Numbered from the stretch's first letter, positions 19,513-29,790 are shown. The stretch is DNA of 34,112 nt from Chara braunii (GCA_003427395.1 BFEA01000678.1:365728-399839); one strand, 5' to 3'. Notes: generated from the sequence alone by a model not told the origin. Translations and numbers: made by a program.

Positions 19513-20611
19513 TCTTCAGGGAACACATGTTTGATTTAAAATACACAACGCTCAATTGTATTCTGAAGTCCCAATTGTGTTTTGAGCCCCTTTTCACCTG
19601 CCAATGCTGGCCTTATCTTTGCCTTGTTCTCCCTCCTCTGGCTGCTTCGCTGTTAATTGTCCTCTTGCAGGCTGGTGTGTACAATCTTTTGTCTACAAGA
19701 TGACTTGCTCCTCAGGGCATCCAAATTTGTAAGGGTACCTTGACAGCAGCCTGGACCAATAGCAACTTGTTAGATCCCCGCTCGCGAGGTAGGTAGGTTG
19801 TGAGGGTGGGGACCACTGGCCGGATATCAAGGGCCGGAAAAGTCCGGCTGGAGCATCTGCAGGTCTGGTTGATGCTGCTCTCGGAAAAGGTTCCAGGCAG
19901 GTCTCTGCGTGTGGCTGGATTTTGACGGTCTGTATGATCCGCGGGCGAAACCAGGTCTTAAGGCGAGGTGCGGAAACGGTTCGATGTTGGGAAAAAAAAA
20001 ATCCCCGAGCATGTTTTTCTGTATTCGTCTGCCAAGAGAAGAATGGTTTCGACCTGCGTTAGGATGGTTGACCTGGACCATCGGTACCCTAAAAAATCCG
20101 GTCATATGCGGGCCCTGATACCTAGCTCGAGAATTAGGGGAAAAACGGTTTGATGGTTGTGAAAAAGGGAGGTGATAACGGTTCTATATTTTTTTTCCTA
20201 ATAATAATAAGACTAAATAATGTATGAATATGTTAAGCTTGAGAGGACATTCTATTGTTGCTGCTACTGTCTGGAAGCGCTTTATTTATTATTACTAACA
20301 AAAAAGAAAATCGAAATAGGAAGTATTGAAGTATTCCCATCATGTGTGACATTTAACCAAGAGTTAATACTGGAATTGCAGAGTTGGTCAGGGTAGAGTA
20401 TCTTTCTTGTAAGCACAATATCTGAAGTCACATGTGGGACTGCTTCATGAAAGTGCTATGTATGGTGGTGTGCTTGGGGGATCCTGGTCGATGATCTTCA
20501 TTGTGCCAGCAAACGAATGGGGGAGGGGCACTCTGGTCTTGGCAGTGGAATCGTAGTTACTTGTTGGGATTGCGAGGCTCATCTGGAAGATGAGCACACT
20601 ATTATAGCAAA
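19513..20611. other. Intergenic, nothing identified
   Basis: Open frames on both strands (for example around 19827-20118) have no recognisable domain. The composition is mixed, with an AT-rich stretch at about 20186-20230. I could not assign this region. Confidence 0.4.
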
Positions 20612-20698
20612 ACCGCCAACCGCTCTTTTTGTGAAACTGCCAACCGCTCTATTCGCTAAACCGCCAACCGCTTTTTTAACTAAACCGCCAACCATCTG
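20612..20698. repeat. 24-bp tandem repeat, ~3.6 copies
   Basis: Units start at 20612, 20636, 20660 and 20684 with AC(C/T)GCCAACC. The unit is a multiple of three, so one frame reads as an octapeptide repeat (PTALF.KP type). No gene context supports translation. Confidence 0.92.
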
Positions 20699-21684
20699 TC
20701 GTCGGACCGCTATGGGAAGTATGGCCTGTGCTCGACTGCAGGCTCTGGATGAAGGGTGGTGTGTTTGGACTGGCGGTTGAAGGCTCTCAAGTGTTGCATG
20801 TGATGGCAGTCTGAGATGCTGTCGTTGTAGACAGGGCCCAAACGCTCAACTGTTGCATCAATATTTAAGTTATAGTTTAGTCTCTCTTTTTTTCGTTCTT
20901 GCGAGGCAGGATTGATTGCACCATTGCACCTCGTCCGTCATGTCAATGAAACGCGTTGGCACTGTGGTGTAGGCCAGAAACCTGTTCCCAACTGGCTACA
21001 CAGACTGAGAGATTCGCCATGCGATGAAGCGCAAGCTGTGCATTAGGCATACTAGGAAGGACGCAGTGTGTGTGGGTCCGTGTCAGATGATGTCGGGCCT
21101 CTATGAAAATGGCTTGTTATGACTATCATCGCTATCAGAGGGGCTAGGTGCAGGCCTCATGGCGTGGAAATCTGTTGTCGTCTTCAGCCGAGTAGAACGC
21201 CCATGAATTGTACCTGTCTCTGTACTGAAAATTGTGCCAAGTACGGCTGTAAATCACTGAGTGCTGGCAATTGCCGACGGTCGTGATAGGTGCCTGCTTC
21301 TAAGTCCTAGTTGGTGCAGGGGGCGTACACAATGTGTTTGATTGGAAGAGGCCTAGGTGTAGCTAGAACGTAGCAAGTGAACTGAAGAGCAGACAGCAGT
21401 CAAAAGTGTCCTGGGCTCTGTACCGTTTGAGTGCATCTCTTGCGCTGCGGGGGACCGGTAGCATATGTTACCTTCGCATTCTATAAGGTGCTTCATCCTC
21501 TCTATGGCTTTGTCTCTTCCACTGTCGGTCATGTGCCGTAACTGCTGCGGAGGTAATGTATGTTCTTGTACGAACTTTTTAGACCACCACTCTACCTGCC
21601 TGATGTTGGAACTTCACGGGACGGGTATGTTGGAACTTTGGGGGATAGTACGGTAGTGTGGAGAACCGGCACAGTGGCGACGAT
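20699..21684. other. Intergenic, includes a half MITE
   Basis: Apart from the CCGTCTTC-family fragment at 21177-21235, no gene, RNA or repeat was recognised. Confidence 0.4.
21177..21235 (+). mobile_element. Half MITE, CCGTCTTC family (left end)
   Basis: GTCGTCTTCAGCCGAGTAGA followed by ACGCCCATGAATTGTA corresponds to the left terminus of complete copies. No matching right end follows within about 150 bp. Confidence 0.65.
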
Positions 21685-22045
21685 GGGAAATGCGATGAAT
21701 TGACGCCAGGACCTATTTCGTGGTTGAAACAATTTTTTTTACAAAATTTGTACAATATTTTTCATGCAAAGATCACAACCAAATCGACAGACCGTCCTAG
21801 TTGCAGAGTTCTTACATATTCTTCTGAGTGTGAAAATCGCTGAAATTGGGGTACTTTTTCCTGTTGGCCCACAAGTTGTAGAGGGAAAAAATGGAAAATG
21901 TGGCGAATTGGTGCGGCATTTATGTCATGGCCGAGATTGTTTTTCTTTCATTTTTCTGATATTTTTGGTGGAAAGACCAGACCAGGACGTAATCTACAGG
22001 ATCTCAAAAATTTTCTGAGCGCGAAAAATTGCCAAAGTTGGGGCG
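21685..22045. repeat. ~208-bp diverged tandem duplication
   Basis: Unit 1 starts with GAAATGCGATGAATTG (about 21687) and unit 2 with GAAAATGTGGCGAATTG (about 21894). Both end with a TTCTGAG(T/C)G(T/C)GAAAA block and then AAATTGGGG or AAAGTTGGGG. The ends resemble the AAAGATGG(G/C)GGTGT ends of the internal repeats in the hAT-like element at 30161-30912. A GC-rich hairpin-like sequence follows near 22066-22095. Confidence 0.55.
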
Positions 22046-22162
22046 TGAGAATTGCAGGACAGGATCCGCCTGCGCCCGCCGGTAGGCGCCCCCCCTAAAG
22101 GCCTGCTCCGAACTCTTTGGAACTCTTCGGAATGTGACTGTTTGGTGTCGGGTAGAACGGTG

Positions 22163-22330
22163 GTTTAAATCACCAGTACTTCCTAAAGTCGTGCCCGCTA
22201 ACAAGCCACAATTCTAGGAAACGTACGGGCCACTACAGGAGCGCCCGAATTCATCCGAGTAGAAACATTTCTACTCTATTTTTTCCTGCGGTCGATAGGT
22301 GGGCCAAGCAAGTACTGGTGGCTTAAAGCA
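22163..22330. mobile_element. MITE-like element, CCACCAGTACTT termini (copy 1)
   Basis: The left end TTTAAATCACCAGTACTT and the right end AAGTACTGGTGGCTTAAAG are inverted repeats. The interior block GCTAACAAGCCACAATTCT and the GTAGAAAC(A/G)TTTCT motif are shared with copy 2 at 33415-33615. No coding capacity. Confidence 0.85.
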
Positions 22331-22774
22331 CCACTACTTACGCTGTTGTCGCAGCTTTCAAGAAACTTCGAGCATAGCCACTTCGTAAACCACCAGTTCA
22401 GCCAAGCCTATTTGTACAGCCTCCAAGTGGGGTCCGATTCATTGTGGCCTGCACATGAAACTACCAGCCCAGGCCCAAGGTTCGTATGCTCTTAACTGTG
22501 TACACACCCGAAAGAGCCTCGTTCAGCTGTTGGCAAACCGGCGCTGTAAACTGCCACAACCTTTCGAAGCTGTAGTCCCATTTGGGAAATTGACCTCGCC
22601 CGAAAAGTTTGGGGTCGGTGCCAGGGGCGGAAAAAAAGGACAAAAAAGTTTGGGACAAGCTGTAGTCCCATTCGGGAAAATGACCTCATCCGAAAAAAGT
22701 TTGGGGCCGATATGTGCTATATACACTGGTGCTTTAAGGAATGTATCGGGCCACTAGCTGTGGGACGTGGTTGC

Positions 22775-22775
<1 letters not shown>
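22331..22775. repeat. Spacer with a 90-bp direct duplication
   Basis: GCTGTAGTCCCATTTGGGAA starts at 22569, and the same block with C for one T starts at 22659. Each is followed by a GACCTC..CCGAAAA(..)GTTTGGGG block. GTAAACCACCAGT (about 22386) and ACTGGTGCTTTAAGG (about 22726) may be decayed ends of a further CCACCAGT-family element spanning these repeats. Confidence 0.75.
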
Positions 22776-22808
<33 letters not shown>

Positions 22809-23760
22809 NTTTTTTTTTTTTCCCTCTCCCATGTTTTCTTTTGGCGCCCTGCCAGCGAGGCAGGGTGTATTAAGTGCGGGGCAAGCAACTGCCTCGCTCA
22901 CCGCATACTCACAATACTACTGTAGCGTCCTGTATCGGACTACGATCACAATGTGAGGGAGTGTTTTTTGTTTTTATTTTTTTTGTTTTTCTCATGGCTA
23001 TCATGAGGTTAGGGAAGCGTCTTGTTTTTTTTTTTTAACCTTGTTCTTTTATGGATGTAGCTGCCGTGAGTACCAGAAAGGAAAATACAGTGGGTCCTAG
23101 GCTAGGCAAAACTCAATGTGCAGTGAAATTCAGGTTCGTTTAGATCAGGTGCGGGTGTACTTGTGGTTTGAAAAGAGATCTCAAGGAAAAGTCATTGCCG
23201 CTTCTGTGGTATGATTGCCCTGCCAATTGACAAGAAGAAAGCTATCTGTCGCTGAGATGTAGACCTTCAGTTTGTCCGAGCGTTTTCTTCCCGATAAATG
23301 GCAAACAAACAATTGGAAAGGGGTGGGTATAAAATAACAAGTTGGCTGGAAATAAGCAGCCAATGGTGCAGGGCCAATTTGCGATGATGTGGGTAGCTGC
23401 TGTGTAGCGTTGTGTCCCTAAGGCCAGCAAGGCATCTAGTGCATCGTTTTTTTTGGGGGGGGGGGCGTCGTTAGTTTTCTCCGTGTGCTTGTGTTTTTTT
23501 TTTTTTTTTTTCCCTTTCTGTTTTTCATTCGGGCGGGCGGAGCGCATGTTCAAATACAAGTACAATAGTACGCCTGCCTGTTGTTTCCCTTCTTGGTCAT
23601 GCTTGGGGGCACGAGTGCCAGGGTGGACATGATATAATATACACACCAACTCTTTTCTGATGAAAATATATCTTTCTATGCTTTTTGTTTTTGTTTTTTG
23701 TTTTTTGTTTTTGGATCTATGTCTATGGTTTTGGGGTAACTTGGTGTGATTTCGAAAATA
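22776..23760. other. Intergenic with T homopolymers
   Basis: T runs lie at 22776-22821 (with one N), about 23497-23511, and a T/G-rich stretch at about 23680-23712. No gene or element was recognised in between. Confidence 0.45.
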
Positions 23761-23890
23761 GTTTGAAAAAATGCACTTCAGTCAATCCTGCGAAAACAAC
23801 ACCCCCCCATGTGACCCTACCGGACCCTAAACCTAGGTTGTATACATTCACCGCTAGCCTACCCTATTTGCGGCAAGTGCATTTTCAAAC
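23761..23890. mobile_element. MITE-like element, GTTTGAAAATGCACTT termini (copy 1)
   Basis: GTTTGAAAAAATGCACTT at 23761-23778 and AAGTGCATTTTCAAAC at 23875-23890 are inverted repeats with two extra A on the left. The 130-bp element contains TGTGACCCTACCGGA, also found in copy 2 (31974-32099). Flanking sequence CGAAAATAG on the left and ACTCAAA..CC on the right is shared as well, so either the element is longer than its inverted repeats or the locus was duplicated. Confidence 0.8.
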
Positions 23891-24311
23891 TCAAAACCTT
23901 TGACTGCACCGTAGTTTCCGCTTTTGCATTTTTGTGGGATGATCTTGCGTCTGCATGTGCATGGCTCCTTGTTGGGCGTAAGGAGTAATCGGATCCTGTG
24001 GGGGCAACGCAGAGTCCCGATGCACGGAATGCCTTGGTGGCCCCCTAGATGAGGATACCTGCAACAAATTGCAGGCCGCAAAAGAGTAATCGGATCCTCT
24101 TGGGGCAACACCAGAGTCCCGACGATAAGGATAAGTGTTTTGGGATGACTTTTTTTGTTTTTTCCCCTTTTGAAACGAATTCAATTCATATTAAAACAAG
24201 TCAATCGACTGGATGACAATTCTTAACTATTGTAAAAACTGTAAAATATAATAAAAGTGCCACCGGAGTCCGGAAAATCTCGTAAATCATAGCAGGAAAA
24301 AATAGAAAATT
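23891..24311. repeat. 101-bp spaced direct repeats
   Basis: GAGTAATCGGATCCTGTGGG starts at 23983, and GAGTAATCGGATCCTCTTGG at 24084. Each is followed by GGCAAC and AGAGTCCCGA. The sequence between includes TGGCCCCCTAGATGAGGA, which recurs at about 25079 next to the LINE remnant. Confidence 0.85.
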
Positions 24312-24400
24312 ATCTTCAGAACAATCCATTAGAACTGGAACTATACACAGAGAGGATTAGCATGATCCCTGCATATGGATGACACAAATGAATTAGTAAT
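24312..24400 (+). pseudogene. U6 snRNA-like sequence (diverged copy)
   Basis: The stretch contains, in order, TTAGAACTGGAAC, TATACACAGAGAGGATTAGC, ATGATCCCTGC and GGATGACACAAAT. These correspond to the core of U6 snRNA: TTGGAACGATACAGAGA, the ATTAGCATG region with the AGC triad, CCCCTGC and GGATGACAC. The ACAGAGA box is intact (24347-24353), but the segment before it has an extra AC and the 3' end is decayed. No plant upstream element (TCCCACATCG) was seen, and the nearest TATA-like sequence (about 24245) is too far. It is therefore most likely a pseudogene, possibly retroposed. Confidence 0.75.
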
Positions 24401-24616
24401 ATTAATATATTGTGCCCCTTCCTCCTCCCCCCGCCCCCGTTGCACCGATAATTAAAAAAAGGGTGGAGTCCATAAGATTGTCGTGGACTCTCCACTCTTT
24501 ACCCATTGCCTCTCTGAGTAGGATCATTGTGCACAGTGGGAGTTCAAAATGGACTTGGACTCGATGGACTCCATGGGGATTGTACTAGTATCTTTGTCTC
24601 CATGGAGATTGTACCA
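24401..24616. other. Spacer, nothing identified
   Basis: Short repeats of ACTCCA/CATGGAG(A)TT are visible; no gene or element was recognised. Confidence 0.4.
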
Positions 24617-24717
24617 CGTCTTCCCCGGAACATAATGCACCCTCATTTTTTACTGCACCGGACCAGAATATAGCTTGTATACATTCATTAGCCTGCGTTA
24701 TGTTTGGGGGAGGAATG
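24617..24717. mobile_element. Diverged relative of the 11.8-kb foldback element
   Basis: Left CTTCCCCGGAACATAATGCA and right TGCGTTATGTTTGGGGGAGG are imperfect inverted repeats of about 20 bp. The right side shares TACATTCA..TA and GCGTTATGTT(C/T)GGGG with the sequence at 11919-11950. The long inner palindrome is absent. Confidence 0.55.
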
Positions 24718-24750
24718 TAGAACCTCTGAGTGCATGGAGATTGGATTAAC

Positions 24751-24830
24751 TCTGTAGTACTAGCATGTACGAAGTTCCCATGAGAATCACTGGCTGAGCT
24801 GGTGACAAGTGCCTCGCTGCTGAGACTTCC
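24751..24830 (+). repeat. Dispersed repeat R, copy 1
   Basis: Contains CTGTAGTAC, then AGTTCCCATGAGAA, then TCACTGGCTGAGCTGGTGAC. Two further copies lie at 29695-29790 and 29901-29990. TGGCTGAGCTGG resembles a Pol III A box, but no B box was found downstream, so assignment to a tRNA-derived SINE is uncertain. Confidence 0.7.
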
Positions 24831-24908
24831 ATCCCTGAAAAACTATTGGTCAGGGGGGTCTGGGAATCCTGGTCGGTGCAACGCCAGGCGTCCTACTCCA
24901 CCGTCTAT

Positions 24909-24947
24909 TGTTTGTTTGTTTGTTTGTTTGTTTGTTTGTTTTTTTTG
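24909..24947. repeat. (TTTG)n microsatellite
   Basis: About nine TTTG units followed by a T run. It lies just before the first sequence that could belong to the LINE remnant. Confidence 0.95.
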
Positions 24948-25418
24948 GTTTGATACAGACATTGGAAAAGTAAGGGACCGTGTTAAAAAATTCTTGTGTA
25001 AATTATGCCAGGGAGCACAAGGCGAGGCTCTAGAGTCTATTGAAAAATCTAGAGGAGTGAGGCAAAAAATTACAAACTGGCCCCCTAGATGAGGACACCT
25101 CAAGACGTTGCAGCCCACGAGGGACCACCTCCAAATGTATTTTGGACAGCCAAGCAGAGGTGTGGAGGGTGCAGGCACGTATACGGAAGCAAGGCAAGTC
25201 TTTTTAGGGCTATTGTCACTGTCTATGGGCCCGAACCTGGGTGTTCTAACCATGGCCAGGATGAAGCTTGGGTAAAACTAAGTGGATGGATGGGACAATG
25301 GCAAAGTTCTTTTTCAGGAAGGCAAAAGCAAGGGTGAGACATGCCATGGTGTTTTCCCTCAGACATCCCGTCGACCCCTTTCTGCGGGAAGCGGCCAATG
25401 CGCACACCATAGTGGACT

Positions 25419-25943
25419 ATGCAGACCACAAAAGGAAGGCTCCATCTATGGACTTACGAAACTGTGCAAAGGGGGGGCCAGCAGCTAACCGCGACACGTG
25501 AGAAGATGCTGCACCAGTTTTCCATGATGCTGTCATCAACCCAGAGGCAACACCTTGACGCACCCCTTATGGCTGACGAAATATATGAAGCCCACAGAGG
25601 GATGGGGGATGAGAAGACACTCGGGTCGGACTCCTTCGCAAAGGAATTTTGGCTACACCACTGGGGATATCTTCAGATCAAGCATAGTGGAATACATACA
25701 GGCCATCCTGGAGGAAAGGTAACCACACTCTACAAAAAAGGGGACAAGACATATCATGTCCACAATTACAGACCAATCATGCTCCTTCCCCTCCCATATA
25801 AGATGGTTGCAAAGGTCCTCACCAACAAGCTATTACCGTTCATGAACAATCTATTTCAAGACCGGATGGGGTTCATGCCCCAAAGGAACATCCAAGACAA
25901 CATGCTGCTGGTGAACGATTGGATCATATTCGATTCTTTCTAA
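25419..25943 (+). pseudogene. LINE reverse transcriptase, N-terminal fragment
   Basis: The open frame contains LMADEIYEAHRGMGDEKTLG, the equivalent of the pre-RT helix and KSPGPDG loop, though Pro and Gly are altered. TTLYKKGDKTYHVHNYRPIM then matches the RT motif around N.RPI, and LFQDRMGFMPQRNIQDNMLL matches the Q.GF..gR.I.DN motif. It ends at a stop where the catalytic part should follow. There is no independent start, because it is an internal piece of a larger ORF. Confidence 0.88.
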
Positions 25944-26125
25944 CTTACCCGTCAAAGAAGTGTTACGTTGAAAGTCAATTCTTCGCTGCAATCGTTTTGC
26001 GTGGGAGCCTCAATGGAAAAGGGTGATACGAGCTGTGGAATTTCGTCCAGCAGACGCCTTTATGGTGAACGAAAACATCGAATGCGAAGTACGTCAGATG
26101 GAACAAGAGGGAGGGGGAGGTGTTG

Positions 26126-26515
26126 TTCATAGACTTGGAGCCATGTCGTCGAATGCAATTTTTTGGACTGATGCTTGGCGGAAATGAATTTTGGGGATGG
26201 GTTCAGATTGTGGGTGTCCATAATGCACAGATCAGCAGCTACCAATACCCTGGTGAATGACCGGCTACACAAGGGGACCCCATAGCCCCCTCCTCTTCGT
26301 ACTAGTGATGAAAGCCTCGCAGCGATGAGTTTGTGCTAACCCGAAGATAAAAAGGGTAGACGTCCGTGAAATTTCTCTCAACCTCACGCCGGTCACATCT
26401 CTATTTGCTGATGATCTTGCTGTCCTAATAAAGGCCACCCAGTCATATCTACATGCATTAACAGACACTATCCAAACCTTCGTGGTGACAGCAGATATGA
26501 ATGTGAACAGGGGAA
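26126..26515 (+). pseudogene. LINE reverse transcriptase, catalytic-core fragment
   Basis: FIDLE (from about 26120) marks the first catalytic block, but the AYDR residues after it are lost. FGDGFRLWVSIMH..A...TLVNDRL follows in a shifted frame. QGDPIAP near 26272, then LLFVLVMKAS after a one-base frame change, is the QG.PLSPLLF motif. LFADDLAVL at 26401-26427 is the catalytic DD box in its FADD form. Each block is in a different frame from its neighbour, confirming decay. Confidence 0.85.
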
Positions 26516-26584
26516 CTAGAACACAAGGCTGGTGGCTGAGCCCGCAGGGTGACCCCCCCTCTTAAAACGGAATATCGGTCCTTG

Positions 26585-28350
26585 GGATTAAACTAACTGC
26601 GCTCGGTCCCCTGAAGTACCATGAACAAACATCAGTAGAGATGGGACTCGGAAAACATACCTCGCCGATTGGCAGGGCGCTGGCAACCAACAACGCAATC
26701 CTGGCCTCAATCTAGTGGTATAAAACTGCGTTTTGGGAAATCCCAAAGAAGCAGCTGGCTCAATTAGGAACAGCCGCTGCGGCCTATTTATGGAAAAAGG
26801 ACCACGACCAAGCAAAGTGCATAAAGAGGGTGGCTTGGAAGTACATCACTCAACCAAAAGAAAAGGGAGGGTTGGGGCATTCGAGACTTGGGGGATGAGA
26901 TAAGAGCACTTATTTTCAAGGTGATCATCAGACTCCTGCTCCCCAACGATGTGGCATAACTCCCACTGGTGTACGTCCAACTATCCCACCTCGCCCCCCT
27001 TTCCCGGATTGACAAACCAATCCACCCGCTAACGTGGCTGACGAACGCGGCTTGGACAATTCCAGTGCCCCCCAAACACAAGAGAGACAACTAGAAACAA
27101 CGTGAGATGGGACCTCAAACACATGGACCAATATCATACACCTTTGGAGGGGGGTGGGCCCAACAAAGAAGCATGCCCCCACTCGATGGCATGAAATATG
27201 ACGGCAACCAATCTTCGAAAACCTGCCGATCTGGGACAAGACGGGTCGACCACTCGCCCTGTCGGCCTGGAGGGTATGGGCGGAGAGAGGCGTGTTCACA
27301 CTGACCTGTGAGACATAGAAAACAGCATATGGGCCACCACACAACGACTCGGACCGTGGCTCAAGGAATTCGAAATCTGGCAGAAAAAAACTCCTGCAAA
27401 TCCAAGAACCGGTCCCGCTCGAATGGGTGGCGGTGCTAAAACAAGGCCCCAACATAAGAGAGAGGGATCGGGTAAAAACAAATGATCCCAACCCCATTCC
27501 CATGCACAAGAAGGTGGGCAACAGGGCTCATGTCCAATGGTACGAACCGGATTTATTGGTGCTTGATGGACCCATCTAAAAAAGTGCCAGGAACTGGACT
27601 GCCAACACCCTGACGATTCCCTGACGAGAATTAGGGTGGTGCGAGACGAAGACATGGGTTATTTTGGGTACGAAATGTCCTCTCCTATCTTCGTGCTTCC
27701 TTTTGACCTGGACGAGTGGGAGTGGCCAGGCCTCAAACCCACCTGGTCTGGCAATGCACAGTCAAAGGAGGCTACAAACAGGCACACCAAGCCCAATCAT
27801 CGACCCGGTTGTCCAGAATCGGTGGAAACGGGACTCCTCGGTACCGTCGGAAGACCTTTCAGACATCCTGTGGTTCACATATGAGCACGTAATATGCCTA
27901 CCTCACATCGCGCCCTCCAGTGGCAAATCTTGCCCGCTGCCTCCCAACCCCAGATTGGATAACTTCCAGGTCCAGTCTAGAACAAGCAGGAATCCTGTCC
28001 CCGATCTGCTCCTACTGCAGACACTCGACGCGGCGTCGAAAATTTGCTAGCATGTCTGACGGCCATCCATGTATGGAGATGGTGGGATACGCTTTGGACC
28101 AGGCTTGCAAACACCCCCTTCCACTGGGATGCGGGGCTCATCTTACTAGGCAACTACAAAAAAGCCTCGTGGTCGTGGTCGTGCTTCCAACACAATGTAT
28201 TCAAGCACACTGGACTGGCTGTCCTCATGGCCATATGGAGGATGAGGTACTCGTCAGAATACAAAGAACAAACCTTTGGCCTGATTTAAGCCAAGGAAGA
28301 GATACTGGAAGTCATGAGAGTAAACATAACAAAGGCCAGCACGAAGCTTA
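26585..28350 (+). pseudogene. LINE C-terminal region fragment
   Basis: LGPLKYHEQTS and AAAYLWKKDHDQAKCIKRVA (about 26770-26830), then KEKGGLGIRDL after a frame change, match the conserved region after the RT of plant L1-like elements (W....P...GGLG..dl). Further down, ICSYCRHSTR (about 28003) and LTAIHVWRWWDTLW (about 28054) match the zf-RVT Cys-rich end. Stops occur at about 26714 and 26957, among others. Confidence 0.75.
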
Positions 28351-28396
28351 AAGCGGACCTGGCCACGACTCCAGAGCAACTGCAGAGAGAACAAAT

Positions 28397-28472
28397 CACT
28401 GAAACCTTCAAAGAAATCTGGCTTGACCCGAACCCACTGAAGCCTTCAAAGAAATCTGGCTTGACCCGAACT
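28397..28472. repeat. 38-bp tandem duplication
   Basis: Units start at 28397 and 28435 with CACTGAA(A/G)CCTTCAAAGA and are otherwise identical, so the event is recent relative to the LINE around it. Confidence 0.95.
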
Positions 28473-28609
28473 GCAAGATGGCGGATCTGAAGGAGGACGG
28501 AGTCCTAGTCTGGAAGAATTGGGGAACCCGAGAAACACAGTGGCGGCTCAGGCCTTCACACAACTTTTACACATCTCTACCGGGTCAAACCAAGGGGTTG
28601 CTAGAGGAA

Positions 28610-28905
28610 GTCAGAACGGCTCCCCCCACAACAACCTCTCCCTGCAATCCACCCCTCCCCTCCCCACTCCGTGCCCCCCCGTCTCCATCGTCGCCACTGC
28701 CTGCCACCCATCCACTGCCTCAATCGCCACCACCTCTGTCTCCACTGCCGCCCACCCAACTCCCCGCACACCCCTCCCCATCTCTGACCTCTCCCCCCCC
28801 CTTTCCCACTGATCCACTGCCTCCCACCCCTGCTCCCCACTCACCACTACCACTCTCCCCCACGTACCCCCCCCTGAGACGGGGTCGGGGTCGGGGTCGG
28901 GGGGC
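28610..28905. repeat. C-rich low-complexity tract with (GGGGTC)n
   Basis: The + strand is dominated by CCACC, CCCC and ACCTC motifs from about 28620 to 28870. A short (GGGGTC) run follows at about 28875-28899. The Pro-rich translation is a by-product of composition. The GGGGTC run is too short and in the wrong context to be telomeric. Confidence 0.8.
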
Positions 28906-29276
28906 ACGATGCAGATACCGAGCAGGAGCCAAACTGGTGACATGCAAGGGGAGCAGACGGGACCAGATCCATAGTAAATGCATCGCTGTTCTTTGTGCTC
29001 ACTCCACACAACCAAAGCGACTGGCCCTCTCACCTCCAAACTCATGCCATGTGTCACAGGGCCTGTATCAGAGAAGGGTTTAAGATCATCACACACAGGT
29101 GCCCCCCGCTGCGGCTGACAGTGACACAGGGGGCTGCCGAAGGGCTGTGCCAGATGATTAGGCACCTCAGAAAGGGAAAGGAGGGTCCATTAACAGCTCC
29201 ATGGGATTGAGGGTGCCTCAGACTAGAAACACCAAGGGCTACATACCCAAAATTGTACCTGATTGATGTATCCACA
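28906..29276. other. Spacer or LINE 3' region
   Basis: No coding sequence was recognised. It may be the 3' untranslated part of the LINE leading to the conserved tail at 29277, but this cannot be shown without other copies. Confidence 0.35.
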
Positions 29277-29432
29277 GGGATGCTGGACCCAGTTTCCAGC
29301 AGGTGCCGCTCCCCACCAATAGATGGAGCAGCCCAACAGCCAAAGCCTCAATCCTGGCAGTTCTCTTACTGCCGCCGGGATAGAGGCCTTGGGAGAGGGC
29401 TTCCATTATTACAAATAGTAATTAAAAAAAAA
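29277..29432 (+). mobile_element. Conserved hairpin tail, copy T1
   Basis: The core at 29277-29329 reads GGGATGCTGGACCCAGTTTC, then CAGCAGGTGCCGCTCCCC, then ACCAATAGATGGAGC. GCTGGA/TCCAGC and GCTCC/GGAGC can pair as two hairpins. Related cores lie at 31495 (-), 32203 (+) and 33190 (-). A short A run at 29424-29432 may be the end of the transcript. It lies downstream of the LINE in the same orientation. Confidence 0.75.
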
Positions 29433-29581
29433 GCTGCTGTTAAGCATAGTGCCCAAGGAAGAAATACAATGAGAGGAAAAGAAGCAAAATCTGCATCCAA
29501 CATCTCTTTCCTTAGCATTCAAATTGCAGGCCACCTCATCGCTCAAATCCTGATACAATTAAAAGTAAGTTTAAGTAACCC

Positions 29582-29685
29582 ACCGTCTTCCCGGGAATAT
29601 AATTGCGGTCGTTATATCCGTATTTCATCAAACTTTCAGTCCAGATGCAGAGACAATTACAGTTCGTTTTATTCGAGTGAATAGG
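29582..29685. mobile_element. MITE, CCGTCTTC family, diverged copy
   Basis: Left ACCGTCTTCCCGGGAATATA and right CGTTTTATTCGAGTGAATAG are inverted in the manner of the family, with GTCGTTATATCCGTATTT and CTTTCAGTCCAGATGCAGAG inside. About 104 bp, with more substitutions than the copy at 19413. Confidence 0.7.
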
Positions 29686-29694
29686 CACTGGTAT

Positions 29695-29790
29695 GTAGTA
29701 CCTCAGTATTAACATGTACCATGTATACAAAATTCCCATGTCCATCACTGGCTGCGGTGGTGACAAGTTACAAACTGCGATGCTTTTCTT
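29695..29790 (+). repeat. Dispersed repeat R, copy 2
   Basis: GTAGTACC, AAATTCCCATGTCCA, TCACTGGCTG and GGTGACAAGTTACAA appear in the same order as at 24751 and 29901. Confidence 0.75.

Larger units (their letters stand above)
25268..28350 (+). mobile_element. Degenerate L1-type LINE (non-LTR retrotransposon)
   Basis: Fragments in all three + frames reproduce, in order, the region before the reverse transcriptase (MAKFFFRKAKARVRHA, about 25304), the reverse transcriptase itself, the thumb/GGLG region and the C-terminal Cys-rich region. At least several frameshifts and stops interrupt it, so it is dead. No endonuclease domain was recognised upstream, so the copy is 5' truncated or too decayed. 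The 3' end is not fixed: candidates are the C-rich tract at 28610-28900 or the short A run at about 29424-29432. Confidence 0.85.

Noticed and set aside
19827-20105. 92-codon minus-strand frame with a plausible amino-acid composition
   Set aside because: No family was recognised and there are no start, splice or neighbouring signals; kept as unassigned.
20517-20780. Octapeptide-repeat ORF
   Set aside because: A 24-bp tandem repeat is automatically in frame; nothing else supports translation.
24312-24400. U6atac instead of U6
   Set aside because: The ACAGAGA-GATTAGCATG-CCCTGC-GGATGACAC order is U6. U6atac has a different core (AAGGAGAGAAGGTTAGCACT).
28875-28899. GGGGTC run as an interstitial telomere
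   Set aside because: Only about four units, and the unit is not the plant TTTAGGG.
28478-29083. 201-codon Pro-rich frame as a possible gene
   Set aside because: It runs from LINE C-terminal debris into low-complexity C-rich DNA, so the proline content is compositional.
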